Part shown: piece after piece, positions 27,620 to 36,849 of the stretch
Numbering within the stretch: position 1 is the first letter of the stretch
How the letters are laid out: the number at the start of each line of letters is the position of its first letter
From: Gammaproteobacteria bacterium
GTDB taxonomy: Bacteria > Pseudomonadota > Gammaproteobacteria > JAURND01
Assembly: GCA_035546635.1 (NCBI GenBank)
Contig: DASZWJ010000011.1
Span: 1 to 43,862 of the forward strand
DNA: 43,862 nucleotides
Reading direction: 5' to 3'
Made by a program: the position numbers and the translations under genes
Notes under the pieces: model-generated
What the model saw: the letters and a program-made list of their open reading frames with translations, nothing else
Databases searched by the model: none
Told to the model about the DNA's origin: nothing

Positions 27620-28291
27620 ATGCAAACTTCCAAATTAGAAACTCTGGTGATAGAACCTAAAACACCTGCACAACGTACCATTATCTGGCTACACGGCCTA
27701 GGTGCCGATGGCTATGATTTCGCCGGCATTGTGCCTGAACTCAAACTACCAGATGAGCTAGCCATACGTTTCATCTTTCCCCATGCCCCAGTGCAACCCG
27801 TCACCATCAATGCCGGCATGCCTATGCGCGCCTGGTTCGATGTGCACGGACTCACTCACGATGCCAAACAAGATGAAGCAGGAATTAAAGCCACCCATCA
27901 AGAGATTACGGCATTAATTACTAAAGAACGTAACCAGGGGATAGCAGCAGATAAAATTTTATTAGCCGGTTTTTCCCAAGGCGGCGCTATAGCACTTTAC
28001 ACTGGTTTAACCCAAACCGAACGTCTAGCCGGCATCATAGCCTTATCAACTTTCCTACCCACGCAATACTTTTGGATTGATAAAAATATCACTATCCAGC
28101 GAGACACACCCATCTTTATGGCACACGGTGAATTTGATCCTGTTGTAGACTTCAATCTGGGCAAGACTTCCAAAGATCGATTAATTACATTAGATTGTAA
28201 AGTAGATTGGCACACTTACCCCATGCCACATTCAGTATGCCCACAAGAAATTCAAGATATTGGCACATGGCTTAGAAAAGTGTTAATTTAG
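27620..28291 (+). CDS. Carboxylesterase / phospholipase-type alpha/beta hydrolase
   Basis: A 223-residue soluble hydrolase of the acyl-protein thioesterase/carboxylesterase family (YpfH and EstB relatives). The oxyanion region is WLHGLGADGYDF. The triad is Ser119 (AGFSQGG), Asp173 (HGEFDPVV) and His204 (YPMPHSV). It starts a rightward run of four genes (to 30950), of which the last three overlap. The substrate is probably a short-chain ester or lysophospholipid. Confidence 0.9.
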   Translation: MQTSKLETLVIEPKTPAQRTIIWLHGLGADGYDFAGIVPELKLPDELAIRFIFPHAPVQPVTINAGMPMRAWFDVHGLTHDAKQDEAGIKATHQEITALITKERNQGIAADKILLAGFSQGGAIALYTGLTQTERLAGIIALSTFLPTQYFWIDKNITIQRDTPIFMAHGEFDPVVDFNLGKTSKDRLITLDCKVDWHTYPMPHSVCPQEIQDIGTWLRKVLI

Positions 28292-28327
28292 TCAATAACT
28301 TACTTTATCCCATACAGTTTTAAAAAC

Positions 28328-29311
28328 ATGAAAGCCACCTTCAAAATAGAAAAAACCCATGGCGCTCCCAACCCACCTTTGCGCAATAACGCTGCCTCCC
28401 AACCCAGTTTAGTCGCCATTGATTGGGGCACTAGCAATTTCCGCGCTTTCTTATTAAACGGACAAGGTGACTTGCTACAAAAAAAATTCGCAAGGCAAGG
28501 CATACTCCGTGTTTTTCATAGTGCCTTTGCCAAAACTCTGCACAAACAAATTGGTGATTGGTTAGCACAATATCCTGACATCCCTGTGATTATGTCCGGC
28601 ATGATAGGATCGCGCCAAGGCTGGCAGGAAATACCTTACCTGCCCTGTCCCGTCGTTATGAGTGATATCAGTCGGAATATCCAGCCTATCCGCCATACTG
28701 AACGTCAATGGATAGTGCCTGGGCTGCGCATTGATTATCCTGATGGCCGAGTGGATGTCATGCGCGGTGAAGAGACACAAATCATAGGCGCCCTATCCTC
28801 CAATCCTGAAGAAGCACAATTATTTTGTCTACCAGGAACCCATAGCAAATGGGCTGCGGTCGAAAATGGTAAATTAACTTATTTCACCACCTACATGACC
28901 GGCGAACTGTTTACCCTACTCGCCAAACATAGCATCCTAGGCAAACTGATGCGCAATACAAAATCTGACACGGATGGCTTTTTAAGAGGCTTAGAGTGGG
29001 CAGAACGAGATAGTTTTCTATTATCTCAGTTATTTCAGGTGCGCACACAAGTCTTAGCAGACAAGCTGAATCTTGATGATGTTTACAGTTTTTTATCGGG
29101 TGTGCTAATTGGCCATGAAATCCGTCAAGTGCTGGCTTCACCATTACCAGTAAGAAAAGTAACCTTGATCGCCAACCCCAGCATTGCGAGGCTCTATGCT
29201 AAAGCATTAAAAAAGTATGACATGCATGGCGTTATCAAAGATGTAGATCAAGTCACTGTTCGCGGACTCTTTAAAATTGCGACACAGGCTGGGATTATGG
29301 TGCAAGCATGA
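28328..29311 (+). CDS. dgoK: 2-dehydro-3-deoxygalactonokinase (DgoK) family protein
   Basis: Sugar-acid kinase of the ASKHA fold, 327 residues. The N-terminal phosphate loop is AIDWGTSNFRAFLL after about 30 extra residues that most DgoKs lack. It is followed by ARQGIL, MSGMIGSRQGWQE, MRGEETQIIGAL, LPGTHSKWA and TTYMTGELFTLL, all typical of DgoK. No other De Ley-Doudoroff or galactonate genes are near, so the real substrate may differ from KDGal. Its end overlaps the methyltransferase start by 4 bases. Confidence 0.88.
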   Translation: MKATFKIEKTHGAPNPPLRNNAASQPSLVAIDWGTSNFRAFLLNGQGDLLQKKFARQGILRVFHSAFAKTLHKQIGDWLAQYPDIPVIMSGMIGSRQGWQEIPYLPCPVVMSDISRNIQPIRHTERQWIVPGLRIDYPDGRVDVMRGEETQIIGALSSNPEEAQLFCLPGTHSKWAAVENGKLTYFTTYMTGELFTLLAKHSILGKLMRNTKSDTDGFLRGLEWAERDSFLLSQLFQVRTQVLADKLNLDDVYSFLSGVLIGHEIRQVLASPLPVRKVTLIANPSIARLYAKALKKYDMHGVIKDVDQVTVRGLFKIATQAGIMVQA

Positions 29312-30459
29312 GCTTGCTCCCAACGCCAGACCCCATAGCTCAACAACACTCCAATCAGCTAACTGAATATCTAAAAACAGAAATAGCCACCCACGGTGCC
29401 CTATCCTTTGCCCGCTATATGGAATTAGCACTTTATGCGCCAGGATTAGGCTATTACAGCGCTGGTACCCATAAATTTGGTTCTGGAGGCGATTTCACAA
29501 CTGCCCCGGAAATCTCGCCCTTGTTTGGACAAACACTGGCAAAACAAATTCAACCAGTACTGGAAACATTAGGACAAGGCGATATTTTAGAATTTGGTGC
29601 AGGTTCCGGCCGACTAGCCATCGATATTTTAACCGCTCTGCAGAAAAACAAGACGCTACCGCAACATTACTATATTCTAGAATTAAGCCCAGAATTGCAG
29701 CAACGACAACAAAATCTAATCACAACGCACCTCCCTGATTTAGAGAATCGCGTCTCTTGGCTTAACGCTTTGCCAAGCACATTTCAAGGAGTCGTATTGG
29801 CTAATGAAGCACTAGATGCCATGCCTGCCAGTCGCTTCCAATGGCATCACAATGCCCCCAAAGAAAGCTATGTTACCTGGCAACAAAATCAGTTTTGCGA
29901 ATTTTTTGATACGCCACATCCTGAATTGGCAGAAAAAATCACCCAACTTGAAGTAAAATTCAGCGAACATTACACCTCAGAAATCCACCTCACGCTGCCG
30001 GCCTGGATAGCCAGTATTGCTGATTTTTTACAAAAAGGCTTAGTGCTTTTGATAGATTATGGTTTTCCGCGGCATGAGTATTACCATCCTGACCGCTCTA
30101 TGGGTACGTTGATGTGCCATTACCAGCATCTTGCCCATACCAATCCCTTTTATTGGCCTGGGTTACAAGATATTACTGCCCATATTGATTTCACTGCCAT
30201 CGCAGAAGCCGCGATACAAGCCAATTTATCTGTTGCCGGCTATACCACGCAGGCACATTTTCTGTTAAGTTGCGGTCAGCGTGACTGGGCTGTTAATATG
30301 GAGACTGATATTTATCAACAACTGCAAACCAGCCAACAACTCAAAAAATTGCTGTTACCCAGCGAAATGGGCGAATTATTCAAGGTAATTGCCCTAACTC
30401 GCGGGTTGCCACAACCCTTACTTGGATTTACATTGCACGACATGCGCGAAAAATTATGA
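29308..30459 (+). CDS. MidA/NDUFAF7-type SAM-dependent methyltransferase
   Basis: A 383-residue methyltransferase (family once called DUF185). Seen are the N-terminal FARYMELALYAPGLGYYS, GDFTTAPEISPLFG, SAM motif ILEFGAGSGRLA, the LANEALDAMPASRF segment and IDYGFPRHEYYHPDR. In mitochondria the homologue methylates an Arg of complex I subunit NDUFS2; the bacterial target is not settled. Overlaps both neighbours by 4 bases (ATGA), so it is clearly in an operon. Confidence 0.92.
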   Translation: MSLLPTPDPIAQQHSNQLTEYLKTEIATHGALSFARYMELALYAPGLGYYSAGTHKFGSGGDFTTAPEISPLFGQTLAKQIQPVLETLGQGDILEFGAGSGRLAIDILTALQKNKTLPQHYYILELSPELQQRQQNLITTHLPDLENRVSWLNALPSTFQGVVLANEALDAMPASRFQWHHNAPKESYVTWQQNQFCEFFDTPHPELAEKITQLEVKFSEHYTSEIHLTLPAWIASIADFLQKGLVLLIDYGFPRHEYYHPDRSMGTLMCHYQHLAHTNPFYWPGLQDITAHIDFTAIAEAAIQANLSVAGYTTQAHFLLSCGQRDWAVNMETDIYQQLQTSQQLKKLLLPSEMGELFKVIALTRGLPQPLLGFTLHDMREKL

Positions 30460-30950
30460 AACCTCAACTGGCCACTATTGAATTATTTGAAGAACGCTTT
30501 AGTTTCTCAGCAGCACACTTCACTATTTTTTCTGAAACGCTCCGTGAACGACTGCACGGCCATAATTATCATGTGCATGCGTTATTAACAGCCGGCATTA
30601 ATGAATTTGGCATTACCTTTGATTATGCCATTTATAAAGAAAAAATCTTCGCCTTGTGCCAACAGTTAAAAAGCTATTTATTATTACCCGGTTTAGCGAG
30701 CGCATTAACCATTAAAGAACAAGGTCATTATTATTATGTTTATTTTAATAATGAAGAGATGCCTTTTCTTAAACAGGATGTGCTAATTTTACCGGTGCGC
30801 AATATTACTATTGAGGAATTGGCCTATTGGTTTTTGAACCAGCTGATTGAAGATCAGGCTACTTTGACTGCCTGTAACATACATAAAATAACATTGAAAG
30901 TTTCCAACGGGCTCGGTCGTTACGGCTCAGCCAGTTGGGAGAACTGCTGA
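30456..30950 (+). CDS. 6-pyruvoyl-tetrahydropterin synthase / QueD-like protein, atypical active site
   Basis: A 164-residue T-fold protein. The three zinc histidines are kept: H21 (SAAHF) and H34/H36 (LHGHNYHV). The catalytic Cys of QueD, expected in the segment before LHGH, is not there; the segment reads SETLRERLHGH, with Glu27 and Glu31 as candidates. The Asp-His pair expected in an LDHxxLN motif is also missing (LKSYLLLPG). PTPS-III proteins have Glu instead of Cys and serve folate synthesis in place of FolB, so that is one reading. A non-catalytic or altered-substrate protein is another. It is the last gene of its operon. Confidence 0.8.
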   Translation: MKPQLATIELFEERFSFSAAHFTIFSETLRERLHGHNYHVHALLTAGINEFGITFDYAIYKEKIFALCQQLKSYLLLPGLASALTIKEQGHYYYVYFNNEEMPFLKQDVLILPVRNITIEELAYWFLNQLIEDQATLTACNIHKITLKVSNGLGRYGSASWENC

Positions 30951-30992
30951 GAGTTGAGAAGAGGGAGAGTAGTTATTTTTTTAGTGGCACCT

Positions 30993-31015
30993 CCTTCTCC
31001 CACAAGGGGAGAAGG
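30993..31015. repeat. Dispersed 23-bp palindrome, copy 4 (family A)
   Basis: CCTTCTCCC - ACAAG - GGGAGAAGG, in the 148-base gap between the convergent PTPS-like gene and cca. Here it could act as a terminator stem. Confidence 0.8.
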
Positions 31016-31098
31016 TGGGCGCCAATCAAAAAGTGACTATTTCACTGCCATCAATGCGCCTCCGCGGGACATACATTGAATTTCACGCCAGCAACTAA

Positions 31099-32202
31099 TT
31101 ATTCTTTCACATTAATTTGTGCTTCAATCACACGCTCCTGCTGCTCCCGCAAGGCATTACCAATATCTTTCCCCCGCAATCCACGTTGCAAAATAGGTGT
31201 GGGGTCAACTGTTTGTGCCAACTGATAAGCCCGCTGCAAACGCTCTGCCCTTTTTGATGCTACGGTTGTATCCTCTTCGATAATCTCGCAAGCGGATAAA
31301 AACAACGCCAGACGTTCTGGGCGACGAAATACATCCAGGGCTTCCAATAATTGCAGCAATTGTGCTGCGTCCCAATTCAGTACATGTAAATAATCACTTT
31401 GATAACGCGCCACCAAAACAGCTAAATCCTTATATTCACGTGGTACACGATAACGCTGGCACAAAATACTTAGCTTTTTATTATCTAAATTGTGCAGCAA
31501 CACTGCAAAACGCACGGGGGTCTTTGCCGAAACATCAGCCGCTTTTTTTAACACCGTCAATTCTGCGACATCATTTTGCAACTCTGGAAATAACACCGGC
31601 ATCGCCTGGCAATCCGCCAAAACTTCAAAAAACCGTTGCGGATAAGGTTCTGCCAACGCCCGTTGCCACTCCTGCCACACACGTTCTGCAACTAAAGCAT
31701 TGACTTCTCCACATTTAACCATTTCCTGCATTAAACGCAGCGTTTTTGGATCAACAGTGAAATCACCAAAACGCGCAGCAAAACGTGCAACACGTAAAAT
31801 TCGCACTGGATCTTCAACAAACGCTTCTGACACATGCCGCAACAACTTATTTTTTAAATCTTCTCGCCCACCAAAAGGATCAATGACCTCTCCCTCTGCC
31901 GTTTGCGCCATGGCGTTAATTGTTAAATCCCGTCGCTTTAAATCTTCCTCCAAGGTCACATCAGGCGCCGCATAAAAATGAAACCCCTGATAACCAGGCG
32001 CAGTTTTGCGTTCGGTACGCGCTAATGCATACTCATCTTTGGTTTTAGGATGTAAAAACACCGGAAAATCTTTTCCCACAGGTCTGTAACCTTTGGACAG
32101 CATTAATTCAGGAGTCGCCCCAACTACGACCCAATCACGTTCCTGCACATTCAGGCCTAATAATTGATCCCGAACAGCACCACCTACCAGATAGGTTTTC
32201 AA
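31099..32202 (-). CDS. cca: CCA tRNA nucleotidyltransferase
   Basis: Adds or repairs the 3' CCA of tRNAs without a template, 367 residues. The N-terminal nucleotidyltransferase core reads LVGGAVRDQLLGL...ERDWVVVGATPE, with metal aspartates in the E-R-D-W segment. It is followed by RTERKT, DLTINAMA, DPFGGREDL and EDPVRILRVARFAARF. It is about 45 residues shorter than E. coli Cca and shows no obvious HD phosphohydrolase motif at the C-terminus. Confidence 0.95.
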   Translation of the reverse strand: MKTYLVGGAVRDQLLGLNVQERDWVVVGATPELMLSKGYRPVGKDFPVFLHPKTKDEYALARTERKTAPGYQGFHFYAAPDVTLEEDLKRRDLTINAMAQTAEGEVIDPFGGREDLKNKLLRHVSEAFVEDPVRILRVARFAARFGDFTVDPKTLRLMQEMVKCGEVNALVAERVWQEWQRALAEPYPQRFFEVLADCQAMPVLFPELQNDVAELTVLKKAADVSAKTPVRFAVLLHNLDNKKLSILCQRYRVPREYKDLAVLVARYQSDYLHVLNWDAAQLLQLLEALDVFRRPERLALFLSACEIIEEDTTVASKRAERLQRAYQLAQTVDPTPILQRGLRGKDIGNALREQQERVIEAQINVKE

Positions 32203-32381
32203 AACTTTTCTCCTGAATTAAATTTTTTCACTGTCTTTTCTCCTGGTAACAGATCAAAGGAGGGTGAAACTCCATATATTCAATAACGCCACCCAACTAC
32301 AACTACTTTTGAAAACTAACCCAAATGCCATTACACTGTGCGCCCCCTTACAAAGTTAACAATCAGGTACAGGAGTCACTT

Positions 32382-33083
32382 ATGGATAACAAAATTTTAC
32401 AAACCTCTCACCATAATCCCAATCCAAAAGGGTCTATGATCTACAAAATCCTCATCACGTTAATGCTTCTGATTTTACCTACTTCGATATTCGCAACCTG
32501 GTCAGCTGAAATAGCTAGCGGTGTAGTTTATAACCTGCCTGTACCGCTCACTATTCAGCAAATGGGTGAACCTGATATTCATATGACCGCCCACTATGAA
32601 ACCAGACCGTTTACATCGCCTTATTATTATGATTTACGCATAGGCAAATGGAATGGCGACACTGCCTGGGAATTTGAAAATATACATCAAAAAATTTATT
32701 TGAAGAATACAACAGATGAAGTATCCCACTTCTCTATTTCGCATGGCTACAACTTAATCACTATCAACCGCGCCTGGTTAAACAAACATAAATATATCTG
32801 GCGCGTAGGATTAGGTTTAGTCATAGCCCATCCAGAATCTACCATCCGCGGTCAAACCAATGATGATAATAGTGGCGGCACATTGAATGACGCCGGTTAT
32901 TATGTTGCTGGACCTACAGCGATGGTATCGCTAGGTAAACGTTTCTATGTTTCTAAATCTTTGTTTATGGAATTAGAAGGCAAGGTGACTGCATCCTATG
33001 CTGAAGTCAATGTCGTCAATGGAACGGCGTATGCACCTAATGTTGCGTTACATGCAAATTTTGGTCTGGGATATGATTTTTAG
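32382..33083 (+). CDS. Outer-membrane beta-barrel protein
   Basis: A 233-residue exported protein. The start at 32382 has AGGAG 7 bases upstream; an ATG at 32436 (MIYKILITL) would place the signal peptide directly at the N-terminus and is a good alternative. The hydrophobic stretch MIYKILITLMLLILPTSIFA ends in a likely cleavage site. The rest alternates polar and aromatic residues (YYYDLRIGKWNGDTAWEFE, YIWRVGLGLVIAHP) and ends in an aromatic residue (FGLGYDF), the outer-membrane barrel signature. No specific family can be named. Confidence 0.75.
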   Translation: MDNKILQTSHHNPNPKGSMIYKILITLMLLILPTSIFATWSAEIASGVVYNLPVPLTIQQMGEPDIHMTAHYETRPFTSPYYYDLRIGKWNGDTAWEFENIHQKIYLKNTTDEVSHFSISHGYNLITINRAWLNKHKYIWRVGLGLVIAHPESTIRGQTNDDNSGGTLNDAGYYVAGPTAMVSLGKRFYVSKSLFMELEGKVTASYAEVNVVNGTAYAPNVALHANFGLGYDF

Positions 33084-33105
33084 GAATATTTTAGAATTAA
33101 ATAAG

Positions 33106-33132
33106 GATCAGCACTAATCACTAGTGCTGATC
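33106..33132 (+). terminator. Hairpin after the outer-membrane protein gene
   Basis: Perfect 11-bp arms GATCAGCACTA and TAGTGCTGATC, 5-base loop, 22 bases after the stop. No U-run follows. Confidence 0.5.
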
Positions 33133-33510
33133 GCTTTGGAACTAAACAGCAGTGATCGCCAATGTATTTTAACCCAGCTCCAATCCATTGGAGCTAAAAT
33201 ACCTTGGCCACGCATTTAGCCCTAAGCGCTAGCGCATAATCCATGCTAGCATTTAAAGCAAATCCATACTGCTGATTTTTAACGACTCCGTCTCAATAGC
33301 GAGGCAATGTGTTTCATCCAGTTTGACTCAAATCCTTTTCCGGCCTGACTTCCAAATCCCTGACTTAACTCCGTTTTCAAACATTGCCTCTACGTAGCCG
33401 TCTTTTGCATTACAACCGACTGGCGGTTTTAAAGCTGCAGTCCTACGGCTGAAAAAAATGTAAGAAAATCGCCCATGAACTCATTGAGTTCTATATGAAA
33501 CGACAAAACT
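33133..33510. other. Gene-free gap with a long imperfect hairpin
   Basis: No credible gene. It contains the stem-loop at 33159-33207 and a short perfect palindrome (GAACTC-ATT-GAGTTC, 33477-33491) just beyond the dolP stop, which may help end that leftward transcript. The remainder is unassigned. Confidence 0.45.
33159..33207. repeat. Long imperfect hairpin, 49 nt
   Basis: Nested pairing: CCAA/TTGG outside, GTATTTT/AAAATAC next, then AGCTCCAAT/ATTGGAGCT around a two-base centre. It could be an RNA stem, a small mobile repeat or part of an unannotated small RNA. Confidence 0.45.
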
Positions 33511-34736
<1,226 letters not shown>

Positions 34737-35153
34737 TTAATAAAACGCTCCACTCGCCTGAAACGCATCCTTAATCCAAGATATCTGCATGCCACGACGA
34801 CTTGTAGTCATTGCCACCACATCAAACCGACAAACCTGCTGCTCCGATATACGCTGCTGCTGCAAATAATACATAGCTGCCTTAATCAATTTGCGTTGCT
34901 TAAGCGAAGTAACCGTCTCAGCAGCGGTACCAAAAACCGAAGGCTTGCGACACCGCACCTCAATAAACACAATACTTGAACGATCCCACATAATTAGATC
35001 AATCTCACCCAATCGGCATCGATAATTACGTGTGATTAACCGCAACCCCCGTTTCTGCAGAAACGCACAGGCTTCCTCCTCAGCAAGCTTGCCAATAGCC
35101 TGTCTATCTTTTAATGCAGCACTTGCGGAACCCCATTCTGAATCTGCGCCCAT
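34737..35153 (-). CDS. yraN: YraN family (UPF0102) nuclease-like protein
   Basis: A 138-residue protein with a restriction-endonuclease-like fold. Seen are GKLAEEEACAFLQKRG, NYRCRLGEIDLIMWD and IVFIEVRCRK; the D-x(n)-E-x-R/K arrangement is family-typical. The molecular role is unsettled. It overlaps the lpoA end by 43 bases, suggesting translational coupling, so the true start may be somewhat downstream of the one given. Confidence 0.92.
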   Translation of the reverse strand: MGADSEWGSASAALKDRQAIGKLAEEEACAFLQKRGLRLITRNYRCRLGEIDLIMWDRSSIVFIEVRCRKPSVFGTAAETVTSLKQRKLIKAAMYYLQQQRISEQQVCRFDVVAMTTSRRGMQISWIKDAFQASGAFY

Positions 35154-36229
35154 TGTAACTGCCGCCTTATATGCTGATCCGAATCCAGCGAAAGCTCGCC
35201 AGTAGCTCCCTTCACACTAGAACCCAACCGATAAGTCAAATGATAGGCATCAATTCCAAATGCATAAAGCCTGGGAAAGCGGCTATAAGAGTTACCCCAC
35301 AAGCTCTGGATATGCGCACGCATTTCACTCCACTGTGGCGTATCAGGACCTAATATCCACGGCATATCACTAAACTGAATACCATTTAAATCTCGATCAT
35401 TCTGAGGATTGGGATTACCGCTATAAACCAGCGAAGTGGCATAGACTGGAATTTTATCGCCATTATAATATGCCAACAATGGCATAATTTGCCGAGCCTG
35501 CTCTGGGAACCCCACTAAAAAAATCATATCCATATCCTGACGCCCGGAACTCACTTTAGAACCTCGCCGCACTCCCATCACTCCACGTACCCAACCAGAT
35601 AAATTCGTATTCGATTGATAAGCATAATTACCTACAATACTACCACCATGATTTTTCCAGCTCTTCTCAAATGCCCCTGCAATCCCCTGTCCAAAAGCAC
35701 TACCCGGATAAATCACCAACGCCCGCTGCCGCCCATCGCTCCGCGCCTGCATTGCAGCCTGTGCCGCTTCATCTTTAGGTGATAATCCGAATTGATAAAG
35801 ATTTTTGATCGCCCCACCATTATCCAAGGTATTTAATGCCAACGTAGGCACTGTCAATTTCCCCTGACCGACCAAAGTCTGTAGATTATCCTTACTCAAT
35901 GGCCCCACAATAAAATCTGCTCCCTGCGCTACCGCCTGTTGATAAAGCCCCACAACATTTCCACCACTGGTGTCAATTACATCCACCGTAGGCGCATTAG
36001 ATTGTTGCTGCTTAGCATAATAGTAAGCCGTCAAAAACCCATTGCGCACCGCCTGCCCACTTGCCCCAATCGAACCTTGCAGTGGCAACAAAAGGGCAAT
36101 TTTAGTTGGCTTCTGATTCGAGGGAGCGCCACCACCAGCAAAAGAAGAGCTATAACTACACCCCACCAACCAGCCGGCAGCCAATAAGAGCAACAAATAA
36201 CCAATGAAATTAAAATATCGTAAACGCAT
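35111..36229 (-). CDS. lpoA: LpoA-type penicillin-binding protein activator (short form)
   Basis: Outer-membrane lipoprotein that activates PBP1A from outside, 372 residues from the chosen ATG (MRLRYF); an ATG at 36247 is also possible. The lipobox is LVGC with Cys24. The domain is a type I periplasmic-binding-protein fold (KIALLLPLQGSIGASGQAVRNGF, DFIVGPLSKDN, ALNTLDNG). E. coli LpoA is about 680 residues with an extra N-terminal helical TPR-like domain that is absent here. Context with yraN-diaA-dolP secures the name. Confidence 0.92.
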   Translation of the reverse strand: MRLRYFNFIGYLLLLLAAGWLVGCSYSSSFAGGGAPSNQKPTKIALLLPLQGSIGASGQAVRNGFLTAYYYAKQQQSNAPTVDVIDTSGGNVVGLYQQAVAQGADFIVGPLSKDNLQTLVGQGKLTVPTLALNTLDNGGAIKNLYQFGLSPKDEAAQAAMQARSDGRQRALVIYPGSAFGQGIAGAFEKSWKNHGGSIVGNYAYQSNTNLSGWVRGVMGVRRGSKVSSGRQDMDMIFLVGFPEQARQIMPLLAYYNGDKIPVYATSLVYSGNPNPQNDRDLNGIQFSDMPWILGPDTPQWSEMRAHIQSLWGNSYSRFPRLYAFGIDAYHLTYRLGSSVKGATGELSLDSDQHIRRQLQWAQIQNGVPQVLH

Positions 36230-36476
36230 AGGAATGATTCTACTCATGGAATTAAAGGAATAAAATACCGTAATTTTTTCCGGCCATTTGCGCAAGCTCT
36301 CCCCAAGAAGTAGCCAAAATTCAGCCATGACCAAAAGTATTTAACATTGCCCTTCCCTTGGCATCCATTCATCCTTTACAATGCCAATCCGCAAGGAAGA
36401 GGCACTATACAGGATGGGTAAAATACCATAAAATCATTTGGTATGCTGTTCTCTTCTTTACTTCCCCTAAATATAA

Positions 36477-36552
36477 GCTGGCATAGCTCAGCAGGTAGAG
36501 CAACTGATTTGTAATCAGTAGGTCCCGGGTTCGATTCCTGGTGCCAGCACCA
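36477..36552 (+). tRNA. tRNA-Thr (UGU)
   Basis: 76 bases including an encoded CCA. The acceptor stem GCTGGCA/TGCCAGC is perfect, the D-arm is TAGCTCAGCAGGTAGAGCA, the anticodon stem ACTGA/TCAGT holds loop TTTGTAA with anticodon TGT, and the T-arm is GGGTTCGATTCC. It closely resembles E. coli tRNA-Thr(UGU). All genes to its right look accessory, so it is a likely integration site, though no second copy of its 3' end was found in the window. Confidence 0.97.
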
Positions 36553-36787
36553 TATAATCAAAGACTTACAAAAATTTTCTAATAGCAATTAAATCGATGT
36601 AGAAGCCATGTAGAAACTTAAGAGACTCCGAATACTCCGTTTCGAGAACGTTGCATATAATAGGGTCAGGTCTCTTCCAATCGCAAATTTGCTATTTTAG
36701 CTGAAGTCTCAGCTCTTCTCGCAAGAAAAAACCCCACCATAAACCGCGAGGGATCAAAACCTAGCTGTGATGCTTTTGACTTAGAAT
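36553..36787. other. Gap after tRNA-Thr, no gene seen
   Basis: No credible coding frame. It holds short palindromes: GCAAATTTGC (36683-36692) and AGCTGA-AGTC-TCAGCT (36699-36714). A TTCTCGC/GCGAG pair lies further on. This is probably the junction between core chromosome and the accessory region. Confidence 0.4.
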
Positions 36788-36818
36788 CAACAAAGTTTTC
36801 TTAAAGAAAACTTTGTTG
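36788..36818. promoter_or_regulatory. 31-bp perfect palindrome overlapping the -35 box
   Basis: CAACAAAGTTTTCTT - A - AAGAAAACTTTGTTG: 15-bp perfect arms with a one-base centre. Its right end covers the first bases of the -35 hexamer of the next promoter. A dimeric repressor bound here would block RNA polymerase; the XRE protein 600 bases downstream is the obvious candidate. Confidence 0.6.
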
Positions 36819-36843
36819 ACATTGCAAAATGAACCGGTATAAT
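36816..36843 (+). promoter_or_regulatory. Near-consensus sigma-70 promoter
   Basis: TTGACA (36816-36821), 16 bases, TATAAT (36838-36843). Both hexamers are perfect. Transcription should start near 36850 and run through a structured non-coding stretch into the 76-residue gene, the XRE gene and the reverse transcriptase. Confidence 0.75.
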
Positions 36844-36849
36844 TCTTGT

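Noticed and set aside
36376..36588. 70-residue minus-strand frame with the sequence WCWHQESNPGPTDYKSVAL
   Set aside because: It is the complement of the tRNA-Thr gene; this peptide is a well-known artefact of reading tRNAs backwards.
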